Of a DNA stretch of 64,000 bases, positions 11,189 to 24,100 are shown piece after piece. This DNA comes from Spinacia oleracea. Lineage: Eukaryota > Streptophyta > Magnoliopsida > Caryophyllales > Amaranthaceae. Both the position numbers and the translations under genes were made by a program. Under the pieces are notes generated by a model that did not search any database, had not been told where the DNA came from, and saw only the letters and a program-made list of their open reading frames with translations. The stretch covers positions 22,158,001 to 22,222,000 of the forward strand of contig NC_079489.1 of the NCBI RefSeq assembly GCF_020520425.1, written 5' to 3'. Positions within the stretch are counted from its first letter, which is position 1. The number at the start of each line of letters is the position of its first letter.

Positions 11189-11939
11189 TTTATTTCTTAC
11201 ACTTTCCGTTCTTTTAGATAGGTCAGTCAATCTCTCTCTATATATACGTAGTATGTATACAACATATAAGCCCTAGCATTTATTTTATGGAGGGGGTTTT
11301 CATGATTTTCATTTCTTCTTAGGATTCAATGTAGTAGTAATAGTAGTAGTAACTTCGTCCCGATTGGGAATTTTTCTCCCATGTTGTGTGATGAAATTTA
11401 TGGGACATGATTTCTATGGATATTATTATTTAGATTGAATCACATGGATCCCATCTTCATGCATTACATTCCTTGATTAAATCCTATTCGCAGGGGGGAG
11501 GAAAAAAAATGCACAACCGTTTCCGGTAATTTGTTAGTGACACAATAGAGTGATGCTCCTTAAACACAAATTGATAGAAAGCTATAATAAATCTACAATA
11601 AGATGATGGAATGGTTTGTCTTTTGAATTAAAGATAATAATAGAGAGATTCGAATAATGATACAGAACAATCAACTAATTGATTAGTACTAATATTAATC
11701 ATAAATTAGCAAAACGGTGAGCATGCTTCTTTGAACATTCCAAAGCAGATCATAAGCATGTTATGCTCACCTGATACAATGGCTTTGTTCACCACTAGAC
11801 TAAAACTGAGTACACAAAATTAATACATTTTTGACAGCTTATTACATTCTCAGGCTCAGAAAAATGTTTATCTACCTTATTTCCAATAGTAAGCAAAAGT
11901 AATAATCTTGAAGACCTCCCAACTCTTGCAGACTTGCAA
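11189..11939. other. Intergenic, convergent 3' ends
   Basis: Between the polygalacturonase stop and the DRM3 3' end no further gene is seen. A short GTAGTAATAGTAGTAGT microsatellite lies near 11330. AATAAA-type signals exist on both strands, but no poly(A) site can be fixed from sequence alone. Confidence 0.4.
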
Positions 11940-12178
11940 CTTCATTGCTTATTAACTATCGTGCCCTTCCTACCACTTAATACCGGCTACAAATTCATAA
12001 TAGAAAGTGAAGTCCAAACCTGCATCTTCACTACTTCCAGGGACTGTCTTCATTGTTTATTGACTATCATGTCCTCCCGGACATACTTCTGACCCGCTGC
12101 AGGACACGAACAAATTCATAATACAAAGTGAAGTCCAAAGCTGCAACTTCACTACTTCCAGCTCCAGGGACTGTCTTG
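11938..12178 (-). repeat. Tandem duplication of the DRM3 3' coding end
   Basis: Two diverged direct copies of about 115-128 bp (11938-12050 and 12051-12178) share long blocks around AAATTCATAATA and AAGTGAAGTCCAAA. The upstream copy on the minus strand encodes the last ~33 residues of DRM3. The second copy lies beyond the stop and would be 3' UTR; its own frame would end after a short alternative tail. Confidence 0.8.
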
Positions 12179-15100
12179 GAGCCTTTTTCTGAATATGTAC
12201 ATGGGTTTTGGCAAACAACCAAGTCAAAACCACCAAACTTTTTCGTCAGGAACTCCAATTTGTTAATTGTCAGCTTTTGGATACCTTCAATCTGTATCAA
12301 CTCCCCTGCTTGATCAGTATTCTGCCACCACCTTCTCAAAATCTTACGTCTCGTTTCAGAAGACTCAACAGAAACAACGGCTTTCAGATAAATTCCAAGC
12401 CGATGCAATGTCACTTCTGCTCCACCGATTCCACTGTAAAGAGACAACAGAGTTATTCCACCAGGGAACAGAGGCTTCATAACAGAGAGATAATATCCTA
12501 ATGTATCAGTTTGGAAACAATGCTTCAAGGATTCGAGCCTCTCCGTCAGATTCATGTCAGGATTCCGCGTATGATTGATTGGATATCCTAGAATGCGTTC
12601 CACATGTTCTGGTTCCATGGGGGCGAGTCTTTGTGGGCCAGCCCAAATAAGATTCATAGTACGACAATAATAGAGTACTTTTCTTTGTTTTTCACTTGAA
12701 AGTAAACCTTGAGAACTAACCAACATCTTACCCAAGCTACTACAAATTTGTGTTGATCCTACTGAATCACAATTTATACTGCTTAATTGCTTCCTTGTAT
12801 CCCATGACGGCCACCACTTCTTCATGTGTGGTACTGCTTCTCCAATTGTCATCGGAGATTTTAGATCGATGTGAAACCGACCTTCAATGGGCAGATTATG
12901 TATGTATCCTTCTGTTCTATTTAAGGCAGAAAAAAGTTGAGTATTCACAAATTCCGGTTCTAGTGCAAATAAATACTGAGACACCTTTTGCCAACCATCA
13001 GCAGATAGATTAACAAAATTTCCATATAAGAAATAAGGAGGTCCATGAAGCCCTTTATCAATACTTCTCCTAGATGGCTTAGGTATCCCAAAATTGTCAC
13101 CGGGGATCTTTCTAAGCGGTGATGGATTAGAACCAATAGTTAGATTTTTTGATTTTTTCCTTGAATAGTCAACACAAGTACTCAAGTCATCGTCATATTC
13201 TTCTTTTGGTCTTTTACCCTTTATATCGTCTAATTTAATATCCCCCATAGAAGAACTTGGCTCATCAAAGTATTCTTCTTTTGGTTTTATATCACCATAT
13301 ATATTTCCAAAGCCCACACTACTCCTTTGAGAAAGAAAGTCTTCGTCACATTTCTCAGTTTTTACGCCAAATAAATCACAATTATTAGGCATTCCCTTAA
13401 TACGATACCATGAACTATCATGAGATATACGCTTCGCCTTCGAAGGTATTGAAGAATTCTGCATGGTCAAATAATGAAAAATAAAATAAGCAACTGAATT
13501 CTGAATTTCGCGTGTCAACAAGTTATATACCCCACAGGACTACGTTTTGTTCATATATATTTAACGTTAATGTATTATATTCCATTTGCTATGAAATTTC
13601 TCAAGATTCCGATCAAGAAATAAATAAAGGACGAAGAAAGTACTTGATAGTTGATTAACCACAACAAACATGCAGAAAGCTAGAAAGCTAGAAACAGATA
13701 TCCATATCATCGCCAATGTTTTAGGTAGTATTGTGAATTTGTAACTAAACTACTGATTCAATATTGATGATACAAAGATTTCCAGATAAAGAATTTGAGT
13801 CAAAATGGAGCAATGTAAAACATGGTCAAAACTCAAAAGTATAGTATAACCAAACAAATAAAATCAGCCTAATACAATGTTACACGAAAGCGGGACGTAT
13901 AGAGTGGTACGGGAACACGGAACGCTAACACTAAAGTTCCATGAACGTTGGGTTCATTTTTTAATTAAGATATTTAATTACTTGGTATTTTTAATTATTA
14001 GTCATATTTTAATTAAGATATTAACGTTATATGATAGCTTGAGCGTAATCACCTTGAAAGAGTATTGGTGTATGACTGCCATAGTCCATTACTACAAAAC
14101 TTATAGGAAAAAGGAAGCCCAAAGTAAATGAATAACAGGAAAATATGATATGGGCTTTTAACCAACAGCCCAACACTGTTGAAGGCAAACGTAAAAATCA
14201 TGACAATTAATTTCAGCCATCTCTCCACTCCCCAGCCGCATGAAAGAAAGAGGAGAGAAAAACAAGGTTTTGAAAAAAAAAGATAAAAAGATGGAGAAAC
14301 AATGTGGAGCAGCCATAGCAATCATGATTCATCTCCTTTTTCCTTGTCAACCCAACGCCGAGACCATGACTGAAGTCACAATAGCTACTCGACTCTCTCT
14401 CTCTCTCTCCTCCCTCCCAGAGTCCCAGAACTACAATTGGGTTCGCCGAACAGGAACGCGTACCGGTTCACGACCCGGATGTCAAACCGCAGCGAACAGA
14501 GACGATCTAACCCGGGTCGCGGAGCGGGGCACTGTTCCCGGTTCCGGGTAACACTGGCCTAATCAACCGAGGCACATCGAAACCAACAGATTCAATTTCA
14601 TAAATGACAAGAGATAGTTCAATGTTGACCTGACCAATACTCAATCAAACCCGAAATGACCATTTTGAAGTTTTAAACCCACCAAATATGAATTACCCAA
14701 AAACCCAAATGTTGAACTGTTTTAAAACCCACTTAATCCAAAATCACCAATCCGGTATTCATCTTACCCAACAGGGAAACCCGCGCTATGATTAAATTAT
14801 ATACTGAAGTTCAAAGCAAAGAGAGAATATGAATTTAATGGCCTTCAAAGCCTGCACTGTGACCGTATCATTTATTCACTAGCTACAAAAAAGATTCTTA
14901 CAAATCTTAAACACAAACATAAAATTATGAACAGGAAAAGGAATTAAAAACCTTGGTATTCACTATTCAGGAGATAAGATTATGAACAGGAATAGGAATT
15001 AAAACCTTGGTATTCAGGAGATAAGATTCGCCCATTTGCGAGGCACAAATGCAGTTGGCAAGCTCTATGATTGGCACTTCTGAACCTAAAAATCAAAATA

Positions 15101-18100
15101 AATCAAACATAGAACAATCAGCACCATAGTTATTGACCTCAAACAACTAGTTTACCATAATCATATACTACACCTCCAATTTTTGTTCTAACCACTTTCC
15201 GTTTAAGTGTTTGATTGTTCTACCCACTTCTACTTCATTCCAATTTTGTTCTACCTCCTTCTCCGAGCAATTTATCCACCATTTTCTTAAACAGACCCAC
15301 TTTCTACTCTATTACTTTATCCACCTTTTTTTCTTACTTTGCTCGATATGTGAATCTACAGTGTGAGTAGAGCAAAAGAAAATAAACAGACGGAGTATAA
15401 AGCTAATATTCTATAGAGTAAACAAAATTATTTTTTTCCTCTTTTGAGCTTAAATACATACTCTAGTTTGCCCCACCCAGACACAATAGCACAATTTTAC
15501 ATGTTTAAACCTAAATAGAGCAGCCAAATGTACACCCTAACCCCCAGACAATAGCTCCAAACATCATGCGCCGTTCATCCGATCATACCATAACAAAAAT
15601 CTTACCCAGCTTTTCAATAGCCAATGAAACATCTTGCTCATTAAATCCCATTTCGAGCAGCTGCAAAGTCTTGTCCATGGTTCCAAATAATGCGTCTGTA
15701 CTGCAATTCTGTGGACAAAAAGTACTAAATCATTACAAATAAATTATGCAACACTATGAATCTACCACATATCTTTAGAACTTTTACCCTAGTAACTCCC
15801 GCAAGGCTCCAGCCCATGATGGGTAATTGGGTAAAATAAACAAAGTCATTTCCTTTAGACCCTTGATTATACACTGCTAAAATACAAATCTGGGTCTTAC
15901 GATGCAACGATCCCAGAAGTGCAAACGATCCCGGATCAATACTAGGATCTTTGATACCATTATTCAAGTGGGGAAAAATTGTGTTAGATACTTGTAATTG
16001 GACCAGTCAGGACGTTGAATGCCACGTTGTGTTATGTTGAATGTTGATGCATAAATATGTATCATGTAATTAATCATAATATTAAACTAGGAAAATTTGT
16101 CAATTACTATCTAGGTTGTTAGGTAGTTTGTCAATTACTACTTACGTTGTTAAAAGTTGTCAATTAATACTTACCTTTCTAACAATTGATGTTAATTGCT
16201 ACCTTATTTCATATTCCGACCAATTAATTCATTAATGACATTATAATTAACGATTAATTATAATTTAATCATTATATTTAATTAATAAAAACTAAAATCC
16301 AAAAAATTAATTCTCAAAATTAAATCCCAAAAATTACCCGAAATTACCCAAAAATAAAAACAAAAAGTCCAAGAAATTGAAAAAAAAATTGGGAACTTCT
16401 TTTCGAGATTGACCATTTTGGAATTTTTTTTAAAAAAAAATTTGGGCAATTTTGGAAAAATATCTCGAAAATGTTCCAAAAAAAAATTCCCAAAATTAAA
16501 TCCCGATTATTTTGGTAATTTCAGGATCTTTTTAAGAAAAAGATTATTTCGGAGAATTTTTGGGATATAACTTTTAGATTTTCCTTTGTGAGATTTTAAT
16601 TTTTATTAATTAAATTAAAATGAATAATTAAGGGTTAATTATGATGTCATTGGTTGACTAATTGGTCAGAACACGGACTAAGGTAGCAATTGATATTAAT
16701 TGTTAGAAAGGTAGGTAATAATTGACAACTTTTAACAATCTAGATAATAATTGACAAACTCCCTAACAGCATAGGTATTGATTGGCAAATTTTCCATTAA
16801 ACTAACTTGAAAATCCATACACATTTGAACATTATTTTTAGGGAAATTTTAGCATATTTTATGTTTTACAATTGTCTATTAACGTTGTAGTAGATCCCAT
16901 TTTTTAAACACCCCTCTACCAGTACAAAGCAAGATCCTCAATCTAACAACCAGGGTAGACAAAACTAACTCGACCAGAGATGACCTACTTGACTCAAAAA
17001 CCAGCACGACCTGACCATACCCAACATGAACACTTGACTGACATCTCTAAACTAAGATATGAACGTTAACACAACATTTGAATACAAAAGACAAATGAAA
17101 CCTTGCTTTTGTCCATTGTCTCTGAAAGCTTCGCAAAACTCAAGAATGTCTAATCTGCTATATTATCCCTTAGTTTCATCGTAACTGTCCATATTCCATT
17201 TTAGGATGTTTGAGATGGTCTGTCTATATGCTTATCAATTCATCATTACGAATAACTAGTGCAGAACAATAGTTAAACATGCAGTTTTGGTGCTAAATAC
17301 GTGTATTTTGTCTTACAGCAGTCATGGTGAAACACAATAATACGATGTTGCTTAGACACGGATTTAAGTGTCATGCCCGACAAGGTGTCGGGAGAATCTG
17401 ACACTCAAATCCTAAATTTTTGCAGACACTCTGACACGGTCAAAGGAGTATCTTGACTAGCTTTTTTAGACACGGCTATCATAGAAAGTGTATGGGGAAA
17501 AATTCGACACTTTTTTAAAAAATAAAATAATAATTGAATTACTTACAACGTATTTACTGCAGTATTATAATATCAAAAGGAAAAGAAATATAAAAATAAA
17601 CAACGAAAAAAAAAAGTGAATAGTGAGACTATGAGAAAGAGTAAGTACATGTCACGTGGGTTTGTTTCCACTGTCTAGTTTTTCCAACCCTAGTCTCTTT
17701 TTTAAAAGAAATTAAAACCACAGAAAAAACGTGCAAAGGCCCACCAGCAAGACAAAACATTAAGAACAATAATGGACGTAAGAAAGTGGATAGACCGTCG
17801 CCATGTTTGAGTATGAAGGACGGTTCATAAATGAAAACAAAACTTGGCTTGGGCGTTCATCTCATTTTTACGTCTAAACAAAACCCTTAACATATTCTCT
17901 CGCCTTCCCCGACCTCCTTTAATCGCCAGAGCTAGGGTATCAAATTCGGGACTACAATACCAACGAATTGGTACAAGCTTCAAGATCTAGATCCGGGTAA
18001 GACTAATGTGTTCACATGTGATGCTTATTTTCCTCTGGGATACCACAATTTGATTATTTTTTTATTTTTTTATTCTCCTTTTCCCTTCTCCTCCCGATCT

Positions 18101-21100
18101 CGACGACACCTGCTTTCGGATCCGTTTTCGTCACCCGTGTCGACACTTCCCCGGACACGAGGTCCCTGACGTGACACACTCCTTGCACCACCTTCCACCA
18201 AAGTGTCGGAGAAACATAGAATAAATCATGTCATTTACAAACATGGATAGTGGCATGCACAAACCATCACTAGCAGTCTAGCACAAGATTCTTCATTTCA
18301 CTCCATGGTCGAATGTCAGTGATAGTTAGAAAAAAAACAAAGGCAAATGCAAATGCGAGCAATTTAATCACTAAGATGTAACATAAAGTTTATAAAGTTT
18401 CCAAGAGAAATCTGTTATACCAAGTTTCAAAGGAATATCATACAGCGTAAGCAACCAACACACCTCATTTTTATCCACATTATCACCATTTGGCAGGCCG
18501 TCACAGTTTTCACTCTCAGCTATCTGAGCTGCCATTATGAAGTCCACCAGTTCATTGATTGGAGCACTGCTACCTGGTATAAAGCACCAGAAAAAAAAAT
18601 CAATTTTGGATACAGATGCAATGCAAACTATACTTCAACCCCACCCAATTTCTTAATGCACCAGAAATTCAGTGACCACAAAACCATTTCATATCCAATG
18701 AACATTTGTCTGGAAAGCTTCGAAAGCACAATAAGGTACAGTCATACAAGATACAATCTACAACAACAACAAACAAACAAACAAAATAACCTAAAGAGAT
18801 GAGGCCGGCTGCATGAACCGATAACTCGATAAATCCATCTCATATAGTCATCCACAAAAATCATCCTTCTCCAACCACCATTATCTAATGCTACATCATC
18901 TTGCAAGCCCAATTTCTCCATGTCCTTTTTAACTCCCTCCATCCAGTTCATCTTTGGTTTACTACGACTACGTTTGAGATCTCCATAACCTCAATCATGT
19001 ACCTCCTTTACAATACATCTTCTAATTGATGTCACATGCCAAAATCATCGTAACCGATTCTCCCCGACATTGTCCTCAATATCCAAACTCCCAACTTTCC
19101 TCCGAAATTCTACATTTCTAATTCAATATCTAAAGGTGTTCCTGCACATCCACCTCAACATATGCATCTCTGTTGCACTCCTCTTTTAAATGTGCTCGTT
19201 CCTATATGCACCCCTTCTAACCCATATAATAATGTCGACTTAATTGTCGTCCAATAATTCTCCCTTTTAAAATTAAGGGTACACTATTATTACACAATCG
19301 ATGCTCTCCACTTGAGCCTCATACTTTATCAGTGTATGAAAAAACGTGTCTGGGTGCTTAGGCACTAGTGGATTGGGGTAAAGGACGCGCATTCCAGGCA
19401 CACATAAGTTACTTTTAAATAACTTTATTCAGTGCGACGCAAGCCCCTATATCCTTAGTGCCCATTGCGCTTTTTTATACATTGGACTTTATTTTATGAG
19501 TTACATCCTGATCAATGTCTCCTTTTTGTAGTCGAATCGATCTGGTGTTTACTCCTCCAACTCCCCCATCTCTTCTGAAGTACGTCTCTACTCCCCCCTT
19601 CTCCTTCTCTTGAATCTTCATTGTCCCCTTCTCTTCATCTCCTCCCTCCTTCGCCCTAACCCATCGGCCCCCTACTCACCCACCAACCATCATAGGCTCA
19701 TAGCCCCCCACCCACCCAAAATAAAATCCCCAACCACCATGAGAGGTTGGCGTAAAACTAAATAATTTTCTGGACTTGTACATCTAACATCCCTGACAGG
19801 CCACGACAAGAGCCTAGTTTGAGGCACTGGGATAACATTACAGTACACGAAACCTCTTACAATTGTAACAAATTAAGGTTTTCTACAGTTTGAAAAACTT
19901 TGTAAAAGTCACTGTGATCAGAAACTTTTAACAGAGCCACGCTAAGAGGATCTGAAGGATTTCAACATCTCAAAAACTTCAGAAGTCCAACCGACTAAAT
20001 GAACCAAATTTACAGCATAGCCGAACTCCTAGACGTATTACTGGTATTAGATGCAAAAAAATTGATTGTATTCATCTAAAGAAAGACTGAATTTGATTGT
20101 TTGGAGAGACGGGAAGTGATGATGACTTTTAACATTTATAAACATTATTAGGGTTGATTTCCAAAAGTCATTACTTCCACCATTCCAAAATTATTGCACC
20201 GTCTACAGAAGTTTTCACAAATATTGCACCACTTCCATTCTAGGAAATAAATAGTTGCTTTTACACTATAAATACCCCATATACCCTTACCCCTTGTTGA
20301 TTTATTTAATGTTTGCAATCACATGACAAGTTTGTATTTTTGCCTTTTTCTCTCTTCTTTTACCCACTACCTAAATACTTGTGCATAACCTACATGGTGC
20401 AATAAATATGGAACGGAGGAAGTATGAAGAACGGTCTGGGACTCTGTCTCAGGAATGAGAAGAAACAAAAATATAATTCAGAAGGGGATAGGGAATTCAT
20501 GACTGCAAAGGGGGACTGGAGTCACTGGACGCACACACACCTATACATAAAAAAAGACATTTTTAATAACTACATACTACATAATAAAGGACAACTGAGA
20601 AGAGAAAATGAATATAGCAAGATGATACTCAGCTGAACAAATTAAAATAACTGAAACTACAAGATGCTTGTAAGTAACTAAGTACACCAAAGTAACTAAG
20701 TACACCACAGATGAACAAACGAGCCAAAAAAAGCACCAAAGAGATAACTTGAGACTTCAAAAGAGGCAGCGAAATCACTGAAAGGAATTACTACGTAGAT
20801 TCAGCAGAAAAGAAGAATGAAAAAACAGCTTTTGCAGCAGAACTGAAGATAAATAACGGATAACCTTGGGCTTACCAAGTTTACTGATTGCAAAGTCGAC
20901 TTCAGCAACAGGAAAATTCATCATCAATAATGATGCCCTCTTGTCATCATCAAGATCCTCGAGTACATCAGGCTCCTATAGACATGGAACCAAAGGTGTA
21001 ACTCAAGATAATACAAAAAGAATACCCATTATCAGAGATTAAAAGCAGACAAACTAGTGAAGGTCATCAAGCAATAAATGGAGTGATTTCAGCAAATCAT

Positions 21101-24100
21101 ACACATTTTCCATTAGGAAAAGCTGGAATGAGAGAACAATAGAGCAGCATATACAACATATGCAATAATAGAGACTTTTGAAAAATATTAATAGACAACC
21201 TATTCAATACATTCAAAAACCAATCAATACCATTACCGGAAGAAAGCATACCAGCCTCTGGGAGATCGAATTCGACCAAGGAGACTCAGGTGTCTCAATG
21301 GATGAATTCAAATTCCTAAAATCTGGCATTCGTGGGTGGATTTCCATCAACCTTTATTGACATAACACGAATCGTGATCAAATCTGCGGGCGATCCTATG
21401 CTGAAACAATTTATTTTTGTGAGTTCATTTAGATCTATTTCATGCTCTTTACCTTTTTCTTTTTTTAAAATGAGTCCTCTCTCTTGGGACAGAAAATTGT
21501 TCGAGGATGTGGTTTCCTGGAGGCTTTGTTGCTTGTTTTTGGTTGAGAGTGGAAATATAAAGAGGGGGGAGAAGTGAGAGGCAGGGGTAGTTGGAAAAGG
21601 TAGTGAGTGATGGTGCTGGGTGAAAAATGATAGTAAACGGGTGTGCTGGAGCTGGTGGTGAAAGACTGAGGGGAAAAATTACAAACAGTTGGTGTGCTGT
21701 GTCAGCTAGGATACATCCAATATATAAAAAGAAATAAATACTCCTCCTGTTCCTTTTGTTACAGAGGATTTGCAAACCAAGGTAGTAGGTGTGTCACGTG
21801 AATGTAAGAAAAGGTGAGTGTATTAAAAAAAATTAAAAAATAAAGGTGGAAGAGAGAGGGAGTATTAAGTGGGTGGGTGTAAGTTAAAGGTGGATAAATT
21901 GTGGGGCAAGGAGGGATAACATGGTAAACGTGTATGTCAAAAATAGAATAATGTGGAAGTGTGGTAAAAAGGAATACCCCAAATTGGAAAGTAGGTAAAA
22001 CATGAACATGGTTTTTGGTGTCAGGAGCATCCTCCTTGTCGCACATGTTGGACAGGCAACGTCATGGACAAGGTGTAAAACCACTTGCGGAGAAATCTTC
22101 ATATGCACATTCAGTCACTTATTTCTAGGTCAGCAGCCATGTTACCATAAGTTAATACAACATAAGATGTTATTAAAGACTAACTGCATTATAAACTACT
22201 CCCTTCCTCCCTAAAAGATTGCCCCATTGCAATTATTTGGGTCAAAATTTGAAAACTTTGACCAATTCTCATTAGCATATAAGAAATAATATAGTCATGT
22301 GGGTCTTGTTAGATTCGTTTCAATATATATTTTTGGAATATCAACCTTTTATATAATTTTTACGCGTGTAGAATTAGAGTTATTTACGTTCTAAGTCGTG
22401 TCTTGGAGACCGTGAAAAGTCAAATGGGGAGGGAGTAATAAGTAGGTCATTGATCCTATATCCACCAAAGGAAGGTGTGTAGGCTGGTGGCTTGGCAAGG
22501 GGCCAATGACCCGTCAATAATGAATGAAAAGGTAAAACAGAGAATACGGAAGGAGGGCTCAGTGAAATAAAAGACTTTGCTTCTCCTTGACACAAAATTC
22601 CATTTCCCTGTACGAAATTTAAATTATTACTGGTATTTCTTTTATCTTTACATTGAACAGGTGAGTTCTATAATTCTAGTCACAGGTTCACCAAGTTCTT
22701 ACTCTCCTTGGTAGAAATGATGAGTCCGCATTATATAATGGTTTACCTTTGGACTAGGTAGACTACATCAGACATATTATTTCAGTGTTCTCCACAGAGT
22801 TGTAATGAATTCTTGTTTCCAACACAAGGTCTGTTCAGTCATATTGTGGACATGTAAGTTGTCTCACTTTGGAGAAGAGGACAATAAAAACCATCTATAA
22901 CATTATACGGAGTAGTAAACGAGATAACTGTGTTATACCTTTAAACTTCCACCTATGTACAAAAATCAACATAAACATTGTCTGGAACACCAAACCCGTG
23001 TACAAGCAATTTTTGTTACGACGGAAAAGCAAGGCTTCAAAGTCGACACGTGTACAAGCAATTTTTGTTACGAGAGTAAAGCAAGGCTTCAAAGTTGACA
23101 TCAGAGATATAGCAAGATCTATTAAACAAATGTAGCTTAAAGAAAACAAACATGGAGGAGCCTAAGCTAATTTACTTGAATTTTCTCACTTAAAGTGTTC
23201 TCCTAAAACATATTTTGATCTAACTACTTCCACTCTCAGGGAGAATTTGGGAAAAAAAAGGAGTTTGACGCCTTTGCCAACAAAAACCGGGTAGAGAGCC
23301 ACTCTATCAAGGAAATATCAGTTCAGCAAGTTCATATCCGATGTGTATTTCTAAATACTTCCTCCCTCTTTTTTTTCCTTGCACCATTTGATATTTCACG
23401 CTTGTCAATGCAAATCTTTATCCATTAATATCTCTAATTATATATTAGCTAAAATTATAAAAAGTTGATATTTTGAAAATATATATCGAGACGAATCTAA
23501 CAAGATCCCACGTGACTATAAAATTCATTGTGTATAAACCACAAAAATTGATAAAAGAGAGTGCGCGAATAGTGTAAAATTGCAAATGGTGCAAGTATAA
23601 AAACGGAGGAAGTATGTTGCACATAAGCTAAAATAAAATCAAAACATTGCTTTCCTGCTAGCTCCCTTGCAGAGTTGCAGTTCATAGACGAATCCACCAA
23701 TGAGGCTATTATGCACCACAAGCATACCCTATTCACCACAACAAAAATACTCATAGTCTTAGCTGCTTTACTGCGTCAAAATCTCATTGTGAACATGCCC
23801 CAGCCCCAACAATAAGTCTTCTAGCAAAATCAACTTTTATAGACCAATATGCATCAAGCCCTAACCATCAAGTGAACACTTCAACACACTAGTGATGAAA
23901 TCCCCAATCCTATCAACCAATAGAGTCCAACATCATTTTAAATGGAGAGGTCACCATGAATATTCACTTATCATTAAAACGCTTCCCAGTAACCACATCC
24001 ACACATTAGACAGTGCCCCAAATTTTAATTACCAACAAGTCCAGCATCCTGATAAGTACCCTGTACCCATATCTGATACCAATACCTTAAATCATGTAAC

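Noticed and set aside
14240-14551. 103-codon plus-strand ORF as a gene nested in DRM3
   Set aside because: No recognisable domain, lies over a CT microsatellite and a GC-rich repeat remnant in an intron.
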